A stretch of DNA of 64,000 nt from Aquipseudomonas ullengensis (GTDB taxonomy: Bacteria; Pseudomonadota; Gammaproteobacteria; Pseudomonadales; Pseudomonadaceae), in contig NZ_JACJUD010000004.1 of assembly GCF_014174475.1 (NCBI RefSeq), forward strand, positions 62,001-126,000, given 5' to 3'. Made by a program: the position numbers and the translations under genes. Each line of letters opens with the position of its first letter. The first letter of the stretch is position 1. Shown here piece by piece: positions 1 through 9,429 of the stretch. The notes under the pieces are model-generated. The model was not told where the DNA came from. It saw only the letters and a program-made list of their open reading frames with translations, and did not search any database.

Positions 1-2184
1 CCTCTGGTTCAGGCCGCCTGTCGAGAGGGGCCGGATGACCTTGAGCTGCGTGCCGCTTTGGCGGATCTCGAGCTGGACCACCGCGTGGCATTGGCCCAGA
101 CGCTTGCCGAGTCCGTACTGGCGGCAGATGCCGGGCAGTGGCGGGCTAGCCTGGTATTGGCTGCGGTGCACGCACGCCAGGGCCATCCGGAGAGGTCCGA
201 GTCGACCCTGCGCGAGGTGCTGCGGCACAACCCTGATTGCTCTCTGGTCTGGCAGCGACTGAGCCACTTCCTGCGCAAGTCCCAGCGACTGGAAGATGAT
301 CTGGCAGCAATGCAGGAGTGGACCGAGCGTTGTCCGCAGCATGCCGATGCCTGGTGTCACCGCGGCATGTCGTCGATCATGACTGCGCGCATTGCCGATG
401 GACGCGAGTTTCTGGAGCGGGCCCTGCAACTGGAGCCTGAGCACTTCGAGGCTCTGTGCTGGTTGGGGCAGTCCTATCAAAGCGAGCAGGATCCACATAC
501 CGCACTGCATTATTTGTCGCGTGGGCTGCAGGTTAAACCTGACTATCAGCCGGGTTGGAACATGCTGGGTGGGGTCTATCAATCGGTGGGTCGCCAGCAT
601 GAGTCCGAGGGCTGTTTCATGCGTGCTCTGGCGATCTCTCCCACGCAGCCGCTGGCCTGGAACAACCTGGCCAATATCTATCTGGATGGGCATCTGCTGG
701 GCGAGGCGGAGAGGGTCATGCAGGTTGCTCTTGAGTTGAACCCGAACTCGCCGAGCCTGTGGAATAACCTCGGCAATATCCTGAGCTCCGCTAAGCGTCT
801 CAAGGAGGCGTTGGCGGCATTCCGCAAATGTGCAGAGCTAGACCCTGGCTACGAGCCGGTGCTGGTCAATCTGGCAGGTGTGGAGTCGCACTTCGGCAAC
901 CTCGATCGTTCGATTGAGTTGCTGCGCGGTGCCATCGAGGTCCCAGGGGCAACTACCAACTTGCTGTTTTTCGCCAACTACCATGCGGACTGGAGCGGCG
1001 AGCAGGTCTTTTCACTGTACGAGGAAGTAACCCGGCGCTACCCAGTCCGACAGTACTTCCAGTACGAAAACGAGCGCACATGCAATCGCCGTCTACGTAT
1101 CGGCTATGTGTCGCCGGATTTCCGCAACCATGTCTGTGCGATGTTCATCGAGCCATTGCTCAGCCGGCATGATCACCAGCAGTTTGAAATATTCGCCTAC
1201 TCCCTGGTGCGTCGCGAAGATACGGTCACCGAGCGTTTCATTGGTCATGCGGATCACTGGCGGCATTGTGTGGGGCTCAGCGATGAAGCAATCGCTGAGC
1301 AAATTCGTGCCGACGGTATCGACGTGCTCGTCGATCTCGCAGGCCATACGGGTAGTAGTCGCTTACAAGTGTTCGCCCTTAAACCGGCACCGGTACAGGT
1401 CAGTTGGTGGATGGGCTTCGCCTTTGGTACCGGCCTGGAGCAGATGGACTATTTCCTGGCGGACGAGCAAATGTTGCCTCCGGGCTGTGAGTCTTCCTTT
1501 GCCGAAACACTCTGGCGGATGCCAGCTCCAGCAGTCGCCTACTTACCCCCGCAAAGCATGGACGTGGAGATTGGTGAGCTACCGGCTTTGCGCAATGGTT
1601 ATGTCACGTTCGGTAGCCTGACTCGCCCGGTGCGCCTGAACCACAAGGTCATTCGCGTTTGGTCAGAATTACTTCTGCGCGCACCCAACTCCCGCCTGAT
1701 GCTCGATAGCAGCTCTTTCAGTGATGAGAGCTTGCAACAGCACTATCACGATCTGTTTGCCGAACAGGGAATCGACCCCGAACGTATTGTGCTTGGGTTT
1801 ACCTCACCAGCGACCAGTGCCCTGGCGAAGATGGATATTGCCCTGGATTGTTTCCCGCATAACTCCGGCACCACGCTGTACGAGAGCCTGTACATGGGCC
1901 TGCCGGTGGTGAGCTTGCGCGACAGGCCATCCATGGGGCGGGTCGGGGCGCTTATCTTGAACGGCATGGGCCGTGACGAGTGGATCGCCGATACCGAGCA
2001 GCAATATCTCGACAAACTGGTGGCTCTGGCCAGTGACGTGCCGACTCTGGCAAAGATCCGTGCCGGGCTGCGTGAGGAGATGCTGGCTTCCAAGCTCTGT
2101 GATGCGGCAGATTTCACCCGCAGAATGGAACAGACCTACCAGCAGATGTGGCAGCACTACTGCGAACAAGGAGAACAACAATGA
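1..2184 (+). CDS. TPR-containing O-GlcNAc-transferase-like glycosyltransferase (5' partial)
   Basis: The reading frame is open to the left edge of the window, so the true start lies upstream; 727 codons are visible. Roughly residues 20-320 are tetratricopeptide repeats, recognisable by recurring W-N-N-L-G/A and A-x-x-P patterns. From about residue 361 ([14 protein letters not shown]) to the end is the GT41/SPINDLY-type catalytic region, including the motif [18 protein letters not shown] near the C-terminus, which in this family forms part of the nucleotide-sugar site. The protein probably transfers sugar to Ser/Thr of a protein in the cytoplasm. Its position at the head of a nucleotide-sugar cassette ending next to fliC makes flagellin the likely acceptor; that is inference. 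Codon use is somewhat less GC-biased than in the fli genes, which fits a variable glycosylation locus. The stop overlaps the next start as ATGA. Confidence 0.88.
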   Translation, partial: PLVQAACREGPDDLELRAALADLELDHRVALAQTLAESVLAADAGQWRASLVLAAVHARQGHPERSESTLREVLRHNPDCSLVWQRLSHFLRKSQRLEDDLAAMQEWTERCPQHADAWCHRGMSSIMTARIADGREFLERALQLEPEHFEALCWLGQSYQSEQDPHTALHYLSRGLQVKPDYQPGWNMLGGVYQSVGRQHESEGCFMRALAISPTQPLAWNNLANIYLDGHLLGEAERVMQVALELNPNSPSLWNNLGNILSSAKRLKEALAAFRKCAELDPGYEPVLVNLAGVESHFGNLDRSIELLRGAIEVPGATTNLLFFANYHADWSGEQVFSLYEEVTRRYPVRQYFQYENERTCNRRLRIGYVSPDFRNHVCAMFIEPLLSRHDHQQFEIFAYSLVRREDTVTERFIGHADHWRHCVGLSDEAIAEQIRADGIDVLVDLAGHTGSSRLQVFALKPAPVQVSWWMGFAFGTGLEQMDYFLADEQMLPPGCESSFAETLWRMPAPAVAYLPPQSMDVEIGELPALRNGYVTFGSLTRPVRLNHKVIRVWSELLLRAPNSRLMLDSSSFSDESLQQHYHDLFAEQGIDPERIVLGFTSPATSALAKMDIALDCFPHNSGTTLYESLYMGLPVVSLRDRPSMGRVGALILNGMGRDEWIADTEQQYLDKLVALASDVPTLAKIRAGLREEMLASKLCDAADFTRRMEQTYQQMWQHYCEQGEQQ

Positions 2185-2954
2185 AGGCAGTGATTCTGGC
2201 CGGCGGCCTGGGTACGCGGATCAGCGAAGAGTCGCACCTCAAGCCCAAACCGATGATCGAGATTGGTGGCAAGCCGATTCTCTGGCACATCATGAAGCAG
2301 TACTCGGCCCACGGTATCCAGGACTTCGTCATCTGCCTGGGTTACAAGGGCTATGCGATCAAGGATTTCTTCGCCAACTATTTCCTGCATACCTCCGATG
2401 TCACCTTCGACATGCGTAGCAACCAGATGGAAGTGCACCAGAACTACAGTGAGCCCTGGCGCGTGACCCTGGTGGATACTGGCGAGGAAACCATGACGGG
2501 TGGGCGTTTGCGCCGTGCCGGGCGTTTTCTCGAAGAAGAGGAGGCGTTCTGCTTCACCTACGGTGACGGGGTGTCCGACCTGGATATCAGCGCGCTGGTG
2601 AACTTCCACAAGCAGCACGGCAAGCACGCGACCGTGACTGCAGTACAGCCGCCGGGCCGTTATGGCGCCCTGGCGCGCGAGGGCGATGAAGTCACCGGTT
2701 TCGTCGAGAAGCCCCGTGGCGATGGTGGCTGGATCAACGGTGGTTTCTTCGTCCTGTCGCCCAAGGTGTTGCCGTATATCCGTGAGGACGCGACCACCTG
2801 GGAAGCCGAACCGCTGGGGCAGCTTGCCAGTGAAGGGCAATTGATGGCCTTCCAGCACGAAGGCTTCTGGCACCCGATGGACACACTGCGCGACAAGAAC
2901 TACCTGGAACAGCTGTGGCAGAGCGGAGAGGCCCCGTGGAAACAGTGGAGCTGA
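2181..2954 (+). CDS. rfbF: glucose-1-phosphate cytidylyltransferase
   Basis: Makes CDP-glucose from CTP and glucose 1-phosphate. The 257-residue length is normal for RfbF/DdhA. The N-terminus has the nucleotidyltransferase signature [13 protein letters not shown] followed by [18 protein letters not shown], and the centre has the YGDGVSDLD motif containing metal-binding acidic residues. The C-terminal [20 protein letters not shown] is typical of the family. The ATG overlaps the upstream stop, and AAGGAG lies about 7 bases before it. A longer in-frame start upstream (2148) would lie deep inside the previous gene and is not supported. It is followed directly by CDP-glucose 4,6-dehydratase, so the pair commits glucose 1-phosphate to CDP-6-deoxysugars. 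Confidence 0.95.
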   Translation: MKAVILAGGLGTRISEESHLKPKPMIEIGGKPILWHIMKQYSAHGIQDFVICLGYKGYAIKDFFANYFLHTSDVTFDMRSNQMEVHQNYSEPWRVTLVDTGEETMTGGRLRRAGRFLEEEEAFCFTYGDGVSDLDISALVNFHKQHGKHATVTAVQPPGRYGALAREGDEVTGFVEKPRGDGGWINGGFFVLSPKVLPYIREDATTWEAEPLGQLASEGQLMAFQHEGFWHPMDTLRDKNYLEQLWQSGEAPWKQWS

Positions 2955-4018
2955 ACCCTGCCTTCTGGCGCGGTAAGCGCGTCCTGCTGACCGGTCATAC
3001 CGGCTTCAAAGGCGGTTGGCTGGCGCTCTGGCTGCAAAGCTGGGGTGCTCAGGTGACTGGCTTCGCCCTTGAACCTTCGACCGAGCCCAGTTTGTTCGAG
3101 CTGGCGCGCGTGGATGAGGGCGTTGACAGCCGCATTGGCGATCTGCGTGATATGCCTGCACTGCTGGCTTTGGTGGCTGAAACCAAACCGGAGATCGTCT
3201 TGCACCTGGCGGCGCAGCCGCTGGTGCGCGAGGGTTACCGCGATCCGCTGGGGACCTACGCCAGCAACGTGATGGGCACTCTGCATCTGCTCGAGGCGGT
3301 GCGCCAGGTCGGCGGCGTACGTGCTTGCGTGGTGGTGACCACCGATAAGGTCTATGCCAACAACGAGTGGGCCTGGCCTTATCGAGAGAGCGAGGCGCTG
3401 GGCGGGCATGATCCTTACAGCAGCAGCAAGGCTTGCTGCGAGCTGGTGGCGCAATCCTTCGCCGCCTCCTATTTCCCAGTATCGCGCTATGCCGAGCATG
3501 GTTTGGCGCTGGCCACCGCGCGTGCGGGCAATGTACTGGGTGGTGGTGATTTTTCTGCCGATCGCCTGGTGCCGGATGTGCTGGCCGCTTGGTCGCGTGG
3601 TGAGCCGGTAACCCTGCGTTATCCGCAGGCGGTGCGCCCGTGGCAGCACGCTCTGGAGCCGCTGGCAGGCTATCTGCAACTGGCCCAAGGGCTATATGAG
3701 CAAGGCCCGGCAGTGGCAGGGCCGTGGAACTTCGGCCCGATCGATGCCGACACCTGCAATGTCGGCGATGTGGTGGCGCGCCTGGCTGCGCGTTGGCCGC
3801 AGGCGCCTGGTCTGCAAGTTGAACAGAGCGAACTGCATGAGGCTGGCCTGCTGCGCCTGGATAGTAGCCGTGCGCGCCAGCTGCTTGGCTGGCAGCCGCG
3901 CTGGTCGCTGGACGACTGCCTGCAGCAGACCCTCGATTGGCACCTGGCCTGGCAGCGTGGCGAGGATATGCGTGCGGTAACCCTGGCTCAGTTGGCTTCC
4001 TATTGGGGGCAGGCATGA
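2936..4018 (+). CDS. rfbG: CDP-glucose 4,6-dehydratase
   Basis: Converts CDP-glucose to CDP-4-dehydro-6-deoxyglucose. It is an extended short-chain dehydrogenase: the Rossmann motif [17 protein letters not shown] lies near residue 15, the region around [13 protein letters not shown] precedes the active site, and the catalytic Tyr-x3-Lys is in [11 protein letters not shown]. The GTG start at 2936 (protein begins [11 protein letters not shown]) follows the Shine-Dalgarno-like GCGGAGAGG by about 5 bases and gives 360 residues. An upstream TTG at 2915 would lack a site. The gene overlaps the end of rfbF by 19 bases and its own stop overlaps the next start, indicating translational coupling. Confidence 0.94.
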   Translation: METVELNPAFWRGKRVLLTGHTGFKGGWLALWLQSWGAQVTGFALEPSTEPSLFELARVDEGVDSRIGDLRDMPALLALVAETKPEIVLHLAAQPLVREGYRDPLGTYASNVMGTLHLLEAVRQVGGVRACVVVTTDKVYANNEWAWPYRESEALGGHDPYSSSKACCELVAQSFAASYFPVSRYAEHGLALATARAGNVLGGGDFSADRLVPDVLAAWSRGEPVTLRYPQAVRPWQHALEPLAGYLQLAQGLYEQGPAVAGPWNFGPIDADTCNVGDVVARLAARWPQAPGLQVEQSELHEAGLLRLDSSRARQLLGWQPRWSLDDCLQQTLDWHLAWQRGEDMRAVTLAQLASYWGQA

Positions 4019-4575
4019 GCGAGCTGAGCCTGCACAAGTTGCCGCTGGCGGGGTTGTTTCTGTTGCAACAGAAGGTTCACCAGGACGAGCGTGGACGCTT
4101 CGCTCGCCTGTTCTGCGAGGGCAGCCTGGAGGCTTTCGGCCAGCCGTTGCATATCCGCCAGATTAACCAGTCGCTAACCCGTGAGCGCGGCACCGTGCGT
4201 GGCTTGCACTTTCAATACCCGCCGCATGCCGAGAGCAAGCTGATCACTTGCCTGCGCGGGGCGGTGTGGGATGTGGCGGTGGATGTGCGCCACGGCTCAC
4301 CGACGTTCCTGCACTGGCATGCCGAGCGGTTGGATTCCGGTGACGGCCGCAGTTTGCTGTTGCCACCGGGCTTCGCCCACGGTTTCCAGGCGTTGAGTGA
4401 TGATGCCGAACTGCTTTATCTGCATAGCGCGGATTACACACCGGGGCATGAGGGCGGTTTGTCCGTCACCGATCCGCACTTGGCCATCGACTGGCCGTTG
4501 CCACTGAAGAACCTGTCGGCCCGCGATGCCGGCCATCCTCTACTGGATGAGAGTTTCCAAGGAGTCCATCTATGA
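4015..4575 (+). CDS. RmlC-like deoxysugar 3,5-epimerase family protein
   Basis: A 186-residue cupin of the dTDP-4-dehydrorhamnose 3,5-epimerase family. Family features visible are DERGRFARLF near residue 25, the RGTVRGLHFQ segment carrying the catalytic histidine, LLPPGFAHGF, and YLHSADYTP with the tyrosine that usually acts as the second base. No dTDP-sugar genes are present and the neighbours make CDP-4-dehydro-6-deoxyglucose, so the substrate is more likely a CDP-linked 4-ketosugar than dTDP-4-dehydrorhamnose; the rmlC name is therefore withheld. It may act at C3, C5 or both. Start and stop overlap the neighbours by 4 bases each. Confidence 0.88.
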   Translation: MSELSLHKLPLAGLFLLQQKVHQDERGRFARLFCEGSLEAFGQPLHIRQINQSLTRERGTVRGLHFQYPPHAESKLITCLRGAVWDVAVDVRHGSPTFLHWHAERLDSGDGRSLLLPPGFAHGFQALSDDAELLYLHSADYTPGHEGGLSVTDPHLAIDWPLPLKNLSARDAGHPLLDESFQGVHL

Positions 4576-5795
4576 ATTGCCGTGGCTGCGCTGCGCACCT
4601 GCATTTGCCGCTGATCGATCTGGGTACGGCGCCGCCGTCGAATGCCTATGTCAGTCGCGAACAGCTCAACCAGGCGGAGCAGTGGGTACCTCTGCGGGTG
4701 TTGGTCTGCGAGTCGTGCTGGCTGGTGCAGACCGAGGACTATCGCGCGGCCGATAGCCTGTTCGACGCCGATTACGCCTATTTCAGTTCATTTTCCAGCA
4801 GCTGGCTGACCCACGCAGAGCGCTATGTGGCCAGCATGGTCGAGCGCTTCGACCTGGGCGAGCAGAGTCGGGTCGTGGAAATTGCCGCCAACGACGGCTA
4901 TCTGCTGCAGTACGTGAAAGGCCGCGGCATCCCTTGCTTGGGGATCGAACCGACGGCAAGCACAGCGCGTGCGGCCCGGGACAAAGGGCTGGAAATCCGC
5001 GAGCTGTTCTTCGGTGAGAGCGTTGCTCGGCAACTGGCGGCGGATGGTTGGAGTGCCGACCTGATGGCCGCCAACAACGTGCTGGCCCATGTGCCGGACA
5101 TCAACGACTTCCTCAAGGGCTTCGCCGAGTTGCTCAAACCGCAGGGCGTGGTCACTTTCGAATTTCCCCATCTGCTGCGCCTGATGGCCGAGCACCAGTT
5201 CGACACCCTTTATCACGAGCACTACTCCTACCTGTCGCTCACAGCGGTGCAGGGGGGGTGTGCACGTAATGGCCTGGCCGTGTTCGATGTCGAGGAGCTG
5301 CCAACCCATGGTGGCTCGCTGCGGGTTTTTGTGCAGCGAGCGTCCTGTGAGCGGCCGGTCTCGCCGTCGGTTGAGCGGATGCTGGCGCGGGAGGAGGCAA
5401 GCGGAGTTAAAACCGCAGCCTACTACGCCAGCCTGGCGCCGGCTGCCGAGCGCATCAAGCATGAGCTGCTGACGTTCCTGCTCAAGGCCAAGGCCGAGGG
5501 CAAGAAAGTGGTGGGTTATGGCGCCGCAGCCAAGGGCAATACACTGCTCAACTATGCCGGCGTGCGCGGCGATCTGCTGGCCTGGGTGGCCGATGCCAAC
5601 CCGCACAAGCAGAACAAGTTCCTGCCGGGCAGCCGTATACCGATCGTCGAGCCGGCACGTATTGCCGCCGAGAAACCTGATTATGTGCTGGTACTGCCCT
5701 GGAACCTGCTCAACGAAGTGATGGAGCAGCAGGCGCTCGTCAAATCCTGGGGCGGCCAGTTTGTGGTGGCCGTTCCTGAGCTGCGTTGCCTTTGA
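4572..5795 (+). CDS. SAM-dependent sugar C-methyltransferase (zinc-binding N-terminus)
   Basis: A 407-residue class I methyltransferase of the family that C-methylates NDP-4-ketosugars (TylC3/NovU-like). The N-terminus has a zinc-binding cysteine module, CRGC at residues 3-6 and CESCW at about residue 50, then a SAM-binding motif VVEIAANDGYLL near residue 105. The C-terminal domain shows VVGYGAAAKGNTLLNYAG and PNLIVEPARIAAEKPDYVLVLPWN-type sequence, as in the C-methyltransferase C-terminal domain. With RfbF, RfbG and an epimerase immediately upstream, it probably installs a methyl branch, likely at C3, on a CDP-6-deoxy-4-ketohexose. The exact position of methylation is inference. It overlaps both neighbours. 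Confidence 0.9.
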   Translation: MNCRGCAAHLHLPLIDLGTAPPSNAYVSREQLNQAEQWVPLRVLVCESCWLVQTEDYRAADSLFDADYAYFSSFSSSWLTHAERYVASMVERFDLGEQSRVVEIAANDGYLLQYVKGRGIPCLGIEPTASTARAARDKGLEIRELFFGESVARQLAADGWSADLMAANNVLAHVPDINDFLKGFAELLKPQGVVTFEFPHLLRLMAEHQFDTLYHEHYSYLSLTAVQGGCARNGLAVFDVEELPTHGGSLRVFVQRASCERPVSPSVERMLAREEASGVKTAAYYASLAPAAERIKHELLTFLLKAKAEGKKVVGYGAAAKGNTLLNYAGVRGDLLAWVADANPHKQNKFLPGSRIPIVEPARIAAEKPDYVLVLPWNLLNEVMEQQALVKSWGGQFVVAVPELRCL

Positions 5796-6688
5796 TGGCG
5801 CGAGTGTTGGTTACGGGCGCCAGTGGCTTCGTCGGCCGCCAGGTGGTCGAGCAGCTGTTGGCTGCGGGGCATGAGGTGCATGCCGCTTGCGGTCGCCAGG
5901 TGCTGGACGGCCCGATCGTTCATCAGCTGGACCTGCTTGAGCCAGGGGCTGCTGCGGCGCTGGTCGCCAGGGTGCGCCCTCAGCGCCTGCTGCATCTGGC
6001 CTGGTGCGCCAAACCTGGTGTGTACTGGACGTCGCCGGAGAACATCGGCTGGGTGCGCACCAGCCTCGAACTGTTGGAGGCCTTCCAGTGCCATGGCGGT
6101 GAACAGGCTGTGCTGGTTGGCAGTTGTGCCGAATACGATTGGAGTGGCGAGGGTGTTTGTCACGAAGACAGCACGCCGTTGTTGCCCGCCACGCCTTATG
6201 GGCGCTGCAAGAATGCGACCCGCGAGCTGGCCGAGCTGTTCGGGCAATTGCATGACATGCCGGTCGCCTGGGCGCGAATCTTTCATGCCTATGGCCCCTA
6301 CGAAGCTCCGGGGCGACTGGTGCCGGCGGTGATCGGTGCATTGCTCAAGGGCGAGCCGGCGCGCTGCTCCCACGGTGAACAACTGCGCGATCTGCTGCAT
6401 GTGGCGGATGTCGCCTCGGCGCTGATCCAGCTGGCCCAGGGCGGGGTGCAGGGAGCATTCAATATTGGTGGTGGCCAGCCGATACGCCTGCGCGAGGTGA
6501 TCGAGTATCTGGCCAGGCAACTGAACGCAGAACATTTGTTGCAATTCGGAGCTATTCCGGTTGCGCTCAACGATCCACCGCTGCTGATCGCCGACAACCA
6601 GCGCTTGCTGGCTCAGGGCTGGCAGCCGCGGTTCGATCTACACAGTGGTTTGGATGATGCTCTCGCCTGGTGGCGTGGGCGTATTTGA
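5795..6688 (+). CDS. NAD(P)-dependent sugar epimerase/reductase (SDR family)
   Basis: A 297-residue extended SDR protein. The Rossmann motif VLVTGASGFVGRQVVEQL is at the N-terminus, SCAEYDW sits in the serine region and TPYGRCK provides Tyr-x3-Lys. ATG 5795 shares its A with the TGA of the upstream gene. In this cassette the protein most plausibly reduces the 4-keto group of the methylated CDP-sugar to give the final donor, although a further epimerisation cannot be excluded. It is less conserved in type than its neighbours, so the reaction is assigned from context only. Confidence 0.85.
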   Translation: MARVLVTGASGFVGRQVVEQLLAAGHEVHAACGRQVLDGPIVHQLDLLEPGAAAALVARVRPQRLLHLAWCAKPGVYWTSPENIGWVRTSLELLEAFQCHGGEQAVLVGSCAEYDWSGEGVCHEDSTPLLPATPYGRCKNATRELAELFGQLHDMPVAWARIFHAYGPYEAPGRLVPAVIGALLKGEPARCSHGEQLRDLLHVADVASALIQLAQGGVQGAFNIGGGQPIRLREVIEYLARQLNAEHLLQFGAIPVALNDPPLLIADNQRLLAQGWQPRFDLHSGLDDALAWWRGRI

Positions 6689-6708
6689 TACTCGGAAAGG
6701 AGCAGGGC

Positions 6709-7473
6709 GTGAAACTGACAGTCGATACCGATAACAAGAAGCTGATCCTGGAAGAGGGCGGCGCCGTCCGCGAACTGGATCTGTACACCGATGAGTCCTT
6801 CGAGCTGCTGTCCCAGCAATGGGTCAACCTCGGCTGGAACCAGAAGTATCCCTACACCTTCTCCTGGATGGGCCGCCCGGTCATCCAGTTGCCGGAAGAC
6901 ATGATCCGCATCCAGGAGGTGATCTATAAGGTCAAGCCGGACGTGATCGTTGAGACCGGTGTGGCTCACGGTGGCTCCCTGATCTTCTACGCCAGCCTGT
7001 TCCAGGCCATGGGCAAGGGCCGGGTGATTGGCGTGGATATCGAGATCCGTCCGCACAACCGCAAGGCCATCGAAGAACACGAACTGTTTGGCTACCTGAC
7101 CCTGATCGAAGGCAGTTCGGTTGCCGATGAGGTGGTGGCGCAGGTCCAGTCGCTGATCAAGCCGGGCGAAACCGTACTGGTGATCCTCGATTCGAACCAC
7201 ACCTATGCCCACGTGGCTGAAGAGTTGCGCCTGTATTCGCCAATGGTTACCAAAGGTTCCTACATCGTCTCCACCGACGGCGTGATGAAGGACGTTAAGG
7301 ACGTGCCGCGTGCCGGTAAAGACTGGGGCACCGACAACCCGTCGAATGCGGCCATCGATTTTGCGGCGAGCAATCCGCAGTTCGTCATTGAGCAGCCTGC
7401 ATGGGGCTTTAATGAAAGCACCCTGAGCAAAAACATCACCCATTGGCCAGATGCCTGGCTGAAACGCGTCTGA
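6709..7473 (+). CDS. CmcI/RhlO-type SAM-dependent methyltransferase (annotated as cephalosporin hydroxylase family)
   Basis: A 254-residue protein with the fold of the cephalosporin hydroxylase (CmcI) family, whose members in polysaccharide loci act as sugar O-methyltransferases. The SAM-binding loop is VIVETGVAHGGSLIFYASL (about residues 80-98) and the acidic metal/SAM region is VILDSNHTYAHVAEEL. The GTG start at 6709 is preceded by AAAGGAGCAG with ideal spacing; an upstream GTG at 6670 lies within the previous gene and lacks a site. It is the last gene of the cassette and the one nearest to fliC. A likely role is O-methylation of the flagellin-linked sugar. Confidence 0.82.
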   Translation: MKLTVDTDNKKLILEEGGAVRELDLYTDESFELLSQQWVNLGWNQKYPYTFSWMGRPVIQLPEDMIRIQEVIYKVKPDVIVETGVAHGGSLIFYASLFQAMGKGRVIGVDIEIRPHNRKAIEEHELFGYLTLIEGSSVADEVVAQVQSLIKPGETVLVILDSNHTYAHVAEELRLYSPMVTKGSYIVSTDGVMKDVKDVPRAGKDWGTDNPSNAAIDFAASNPQFVIEQPAWGFNESTLSKNITHWPDAWLKRV

Positions 7474-7489
7474 ATTTTGCGGGAAATGG

Positions 7490-7512
7490 CGCGTTACTGG
7501 GCCGGTAACGCG
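7490..7512 (+). terminator. inverted repeat after the glycosylation operon
   Basis: CGCGTTAC (7490-7497) and GTAACGCG (7505-7512) form a perfect 8-bp stem with a 7-base loop, 16 bases after the stop of the CmcI-type gene. There is no run of T after it, so it may be a weak terminator or an mRNA 3'-end stabiliser. Confidence 0.5.
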
Positions 7513-7611
7513 TCAAAATCACCGTCTGAGAGCTGTGTTGAATTTTGGCTGCTGCTAAGTTGTTGTTTCCAAAGCGATAAAAAAAATCGAAATTCCTTGC
7601 TAAAGCCTCCT

Positions 7612-7638
7612 AAAGTTGCCGCTGGTAGCGCCGATAAA
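7612..7638 (+). promoter_or_regulatory. FliA (sigma-28) promoter of fliC
   Basis: TAAAGTTG, 11 bases, then GCCGATAA matches the flagellar sigma-28 consensus TAAAGTTT-N11-GCCGATAA at 15 of 16 defined positions. It lies 100 bases upstream of the flagellin start codon and predicts a leader of roughly 90 bases. Confidence 0.93.
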
Positions 7639-7737
7639 ATTACCGAATGCGAACTTAATGGGGCGTCTGAGCAAAGCAGGCCCGAAGCTCGCAGGCTCAG
7701 ACAAACTCAGTAGCACGGTCCTTTGGAGGCACTCACC

Positions 7738-9357
7738 ATGGCCCTTACAGTCAACACAAACGTAGCGTCGCTGAACACTCAGCGTAACCTGAACACTTCC
7801 TCGTCCGGCCTGAACACCTCCCTTCAGCGCCTGTCCACTGGCTATCGCATCAACAGCGCCAAAGACGACGCTGCTGGCCTGCAGATCTCCAACCGCCTGA
7901 CCAGCCAGATCAACGGCCTGAACGTGGCGACCCGTAACGCCAACGACGGTATCTCCCTGGCGCAGACCGCTGAAGGCGCACTGCAGCAGTCGACCGGCAT
8001 CTTGCAGCGTATGCGTGACCTGTCCCTGCAATCGGCCAACGGCTCCAACGGCGCCAGCGAACGTGCTGCTCTGCAGGACGAAGTGTCCCAGCTGCAACAG
8101 GAACTGAACCGTATCGCTGATACCACCAGCTTCGGTGGTCGCAAGATCCTCGACGGTACCTTCGGTTCGCAGAGCTTCCAGGTCGGCGCCAACGCCTTCG
8201 AAACCATCAGCGTTTCAGTCGGTGCGGCTTCTGCTTCGCGCATCGGTGCCAACCGTTTCAATAGCACTGTCTCTGCCGGCACTGATTCGCAGGATGGTAT
8301 CGCTGCCTCCGTGGTCGCGGGCTACACCGATGTGATCGCTGCTGGTGTTGGTTACTCGTCCTCGCCTGCCACCACCGACGGCCTGACCCTCAAAGGCAAG
8401 CTGGGTACTGCTTCTGTTGCCTTGACAGAGGGCACCTCCGCTCGTGAGTTGGCCAATGCGGTGAACAACGTTTCTGGCTCTACCGGCGTGACCGCAGATG
8501 CCCGCACTGTTGCTCGCCTGCAGGCCACTGGTGGCGGTCAATTCACCAACACCGAAACCGCTGGCACCATCAGCTTCACCCTTTATGGCTCGAACAACGG
8601 CGCAGAAGGTGACGGCGTAGCCATCACTGCAAGTGTCACCGACTGGAGTGACATGTCTGGTCTGGCTGATGCCATCAACAAGGAAACTGGTCGTACCGGT
8701 ATCAGTGCCAAAGTGCTCAACGACGGCACCCTGGAGATGACCAGCGAGAACGGTGACGATATTGCCATCACCGAGTTCACTGCCTCTGCTGATGATGGTG
8801 CGGGTACTGTTACGACTGTTGCTGCAGAGCTGCAGAGCATGGCCTTCAACGGTGACAATGGTGTCGCTGATACCGAAGACGCCAGTGACATCGTAGGTGC
8901 AGTAGCTGCTCTGACTGGTGACGGTACCGACGGTGCTGTGACTGTCGGTCAAGTGCGCTTTGAGTCGCCCGATGCCTTTGAGGTGGAAAACTTCGATAGC
9001 ATCGATACCGGCATCCAGCTTGACAGCGTATACAGCACCCTAGAGTCGGTTGATACCGTTGATATCGGTACCGCCATCGGTGCACAGAACGCTCTGGGCA
9101 TCATCAGTGCCGCGATCTCCAACATCGACAGCCAACGCGCCCAGCTCGGTGCTGTGCAGAACCGCTTTGACAACACCATTGCGAACCTGCAGAACATCTC
9201 CGAGAACGCCTCTGCTGCTCGTAGCCGGATCCGCGACACCGACTTCGCTGCTGAAACTTCGGAACTGACCAAAAACCAGATCCTGCAGCAAGCCGGTACC
9301 GCCATCCTGGCACAAGCCAACCAGCTGCCACAGGCTGTACTCAGCCTGCTGCAGTAA
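7738..9357 (+). CDS. fliC: flagellin
   Basis: The filament subunit, 539 residues, exported by the flagellar type III system and assembled at the filament tip. The N-terminal D0/D1 region begins [14 protein letters not shown] and runs to about residue 140 ([20 protein letters not shown]). The conserved C-terminal part begins near [16 protein letters not shown] and ends PQAVLSLLQ. The central, surface-exposed region (about residues 170-440) is Ser/Thr-rich and contains two stretches resembling flagellin hook IN modules. These Ser/Thr sites are the probable targets of the upstream glycosylation cassette. ATG 7738 follows TTTGGAGGC; an in-frame start at 7723 would sit on the ribosome-binding site. 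Transcribed from the sigma-28 promoter at 7612. Confidence 0.98.
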   Translation: MALTVNTNVASLNTQRNLNTSSSGLNTSLQRLSTGYRINSAKDDAAGLQISNRLTSQINGLNVATRNANDGISLAQTAEGALQQSTGILQRMRDLSLQSANGSNGASERAALQDEVSQLQQELNRIADTTSFGGRKILDGTFGSQSFQVGANAFETISVSVGAASASRIGANRFNSTVSAGTDSQDGIAASVVAGYTDVIAAGVGYSSSPATTDGLTLKGKLGTASVALTEGTSARELANAVNNVSGSTGVTADARTVARLQATGGGQFTNTETAGTISFTLYGSNNGAEGDGVAITASVTDWSDMSGLADAINKETGRTGISAKVLNDGTLEMTSENGDDIAITEFTASADDGAGTVTTVAAELQSMAFNGDNGVADTEDASDIVGAVAALTGDGTDGAVTVGQVRFESPDAFEVENFDSIDTGIQLDSVYSTLESVDTVDIGTAIGAQNALGIISAAISNIDSQRAQLGAVQNRFDNTIANLQNISENASAARSRIRDTDFAAETSELTKNQILQQAGTAILAQANQLPQAVLSLLQ

Positions 9358-9375
9358 GGGCAAAAGCGCTAGACT

Positions 9376-9406
9376 GCGGGGAGAAGGGCTTAGCTCTTCT
9401 CCCCGC
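9376..9406 (+). terminator. stem-loop between fliC and flaG
   Basis: GCGGGGAGAAG (9376-9386) pairs perfectly with CTTCTCCCCGC (9396-9406) around a 9-base loop. There is no T run, so read-through into flaG is likely; the structure could reduce or protect the 3' end of the abundant fliC transcript. Confidence 0.6.
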
Positions 9407-9429
9407 TACCTCATTGTGAGGAGAATTGT

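Noticed and set aside
3006..4037. 343-codon minus-strand open frame opposite rfbG
   Set aside because: It has extreme Pro/Ala/Arg composition, lies antisense to a clear dehydratase and has no motif.
4015..4575. Calling this gene rmlC (dTDP-rhamnose pathway)
   Set aside because: No rmlA, rmlB or rmlD is present in the window, and the neighbours make a CDP-linked sugar.
6709..7473. True cephalosporin hydroxylase
   Set aside because: There is no beta-lactam pathway gene nearby. The family name is historical and the sugar cassette points to methyl transfer.
1..7473. Recently acquired island with mobile elements
   Set aside because: Composition is mildly different, but no transposase, integrase, tRNA or direct repeat is visible in the window to support recent insertion.
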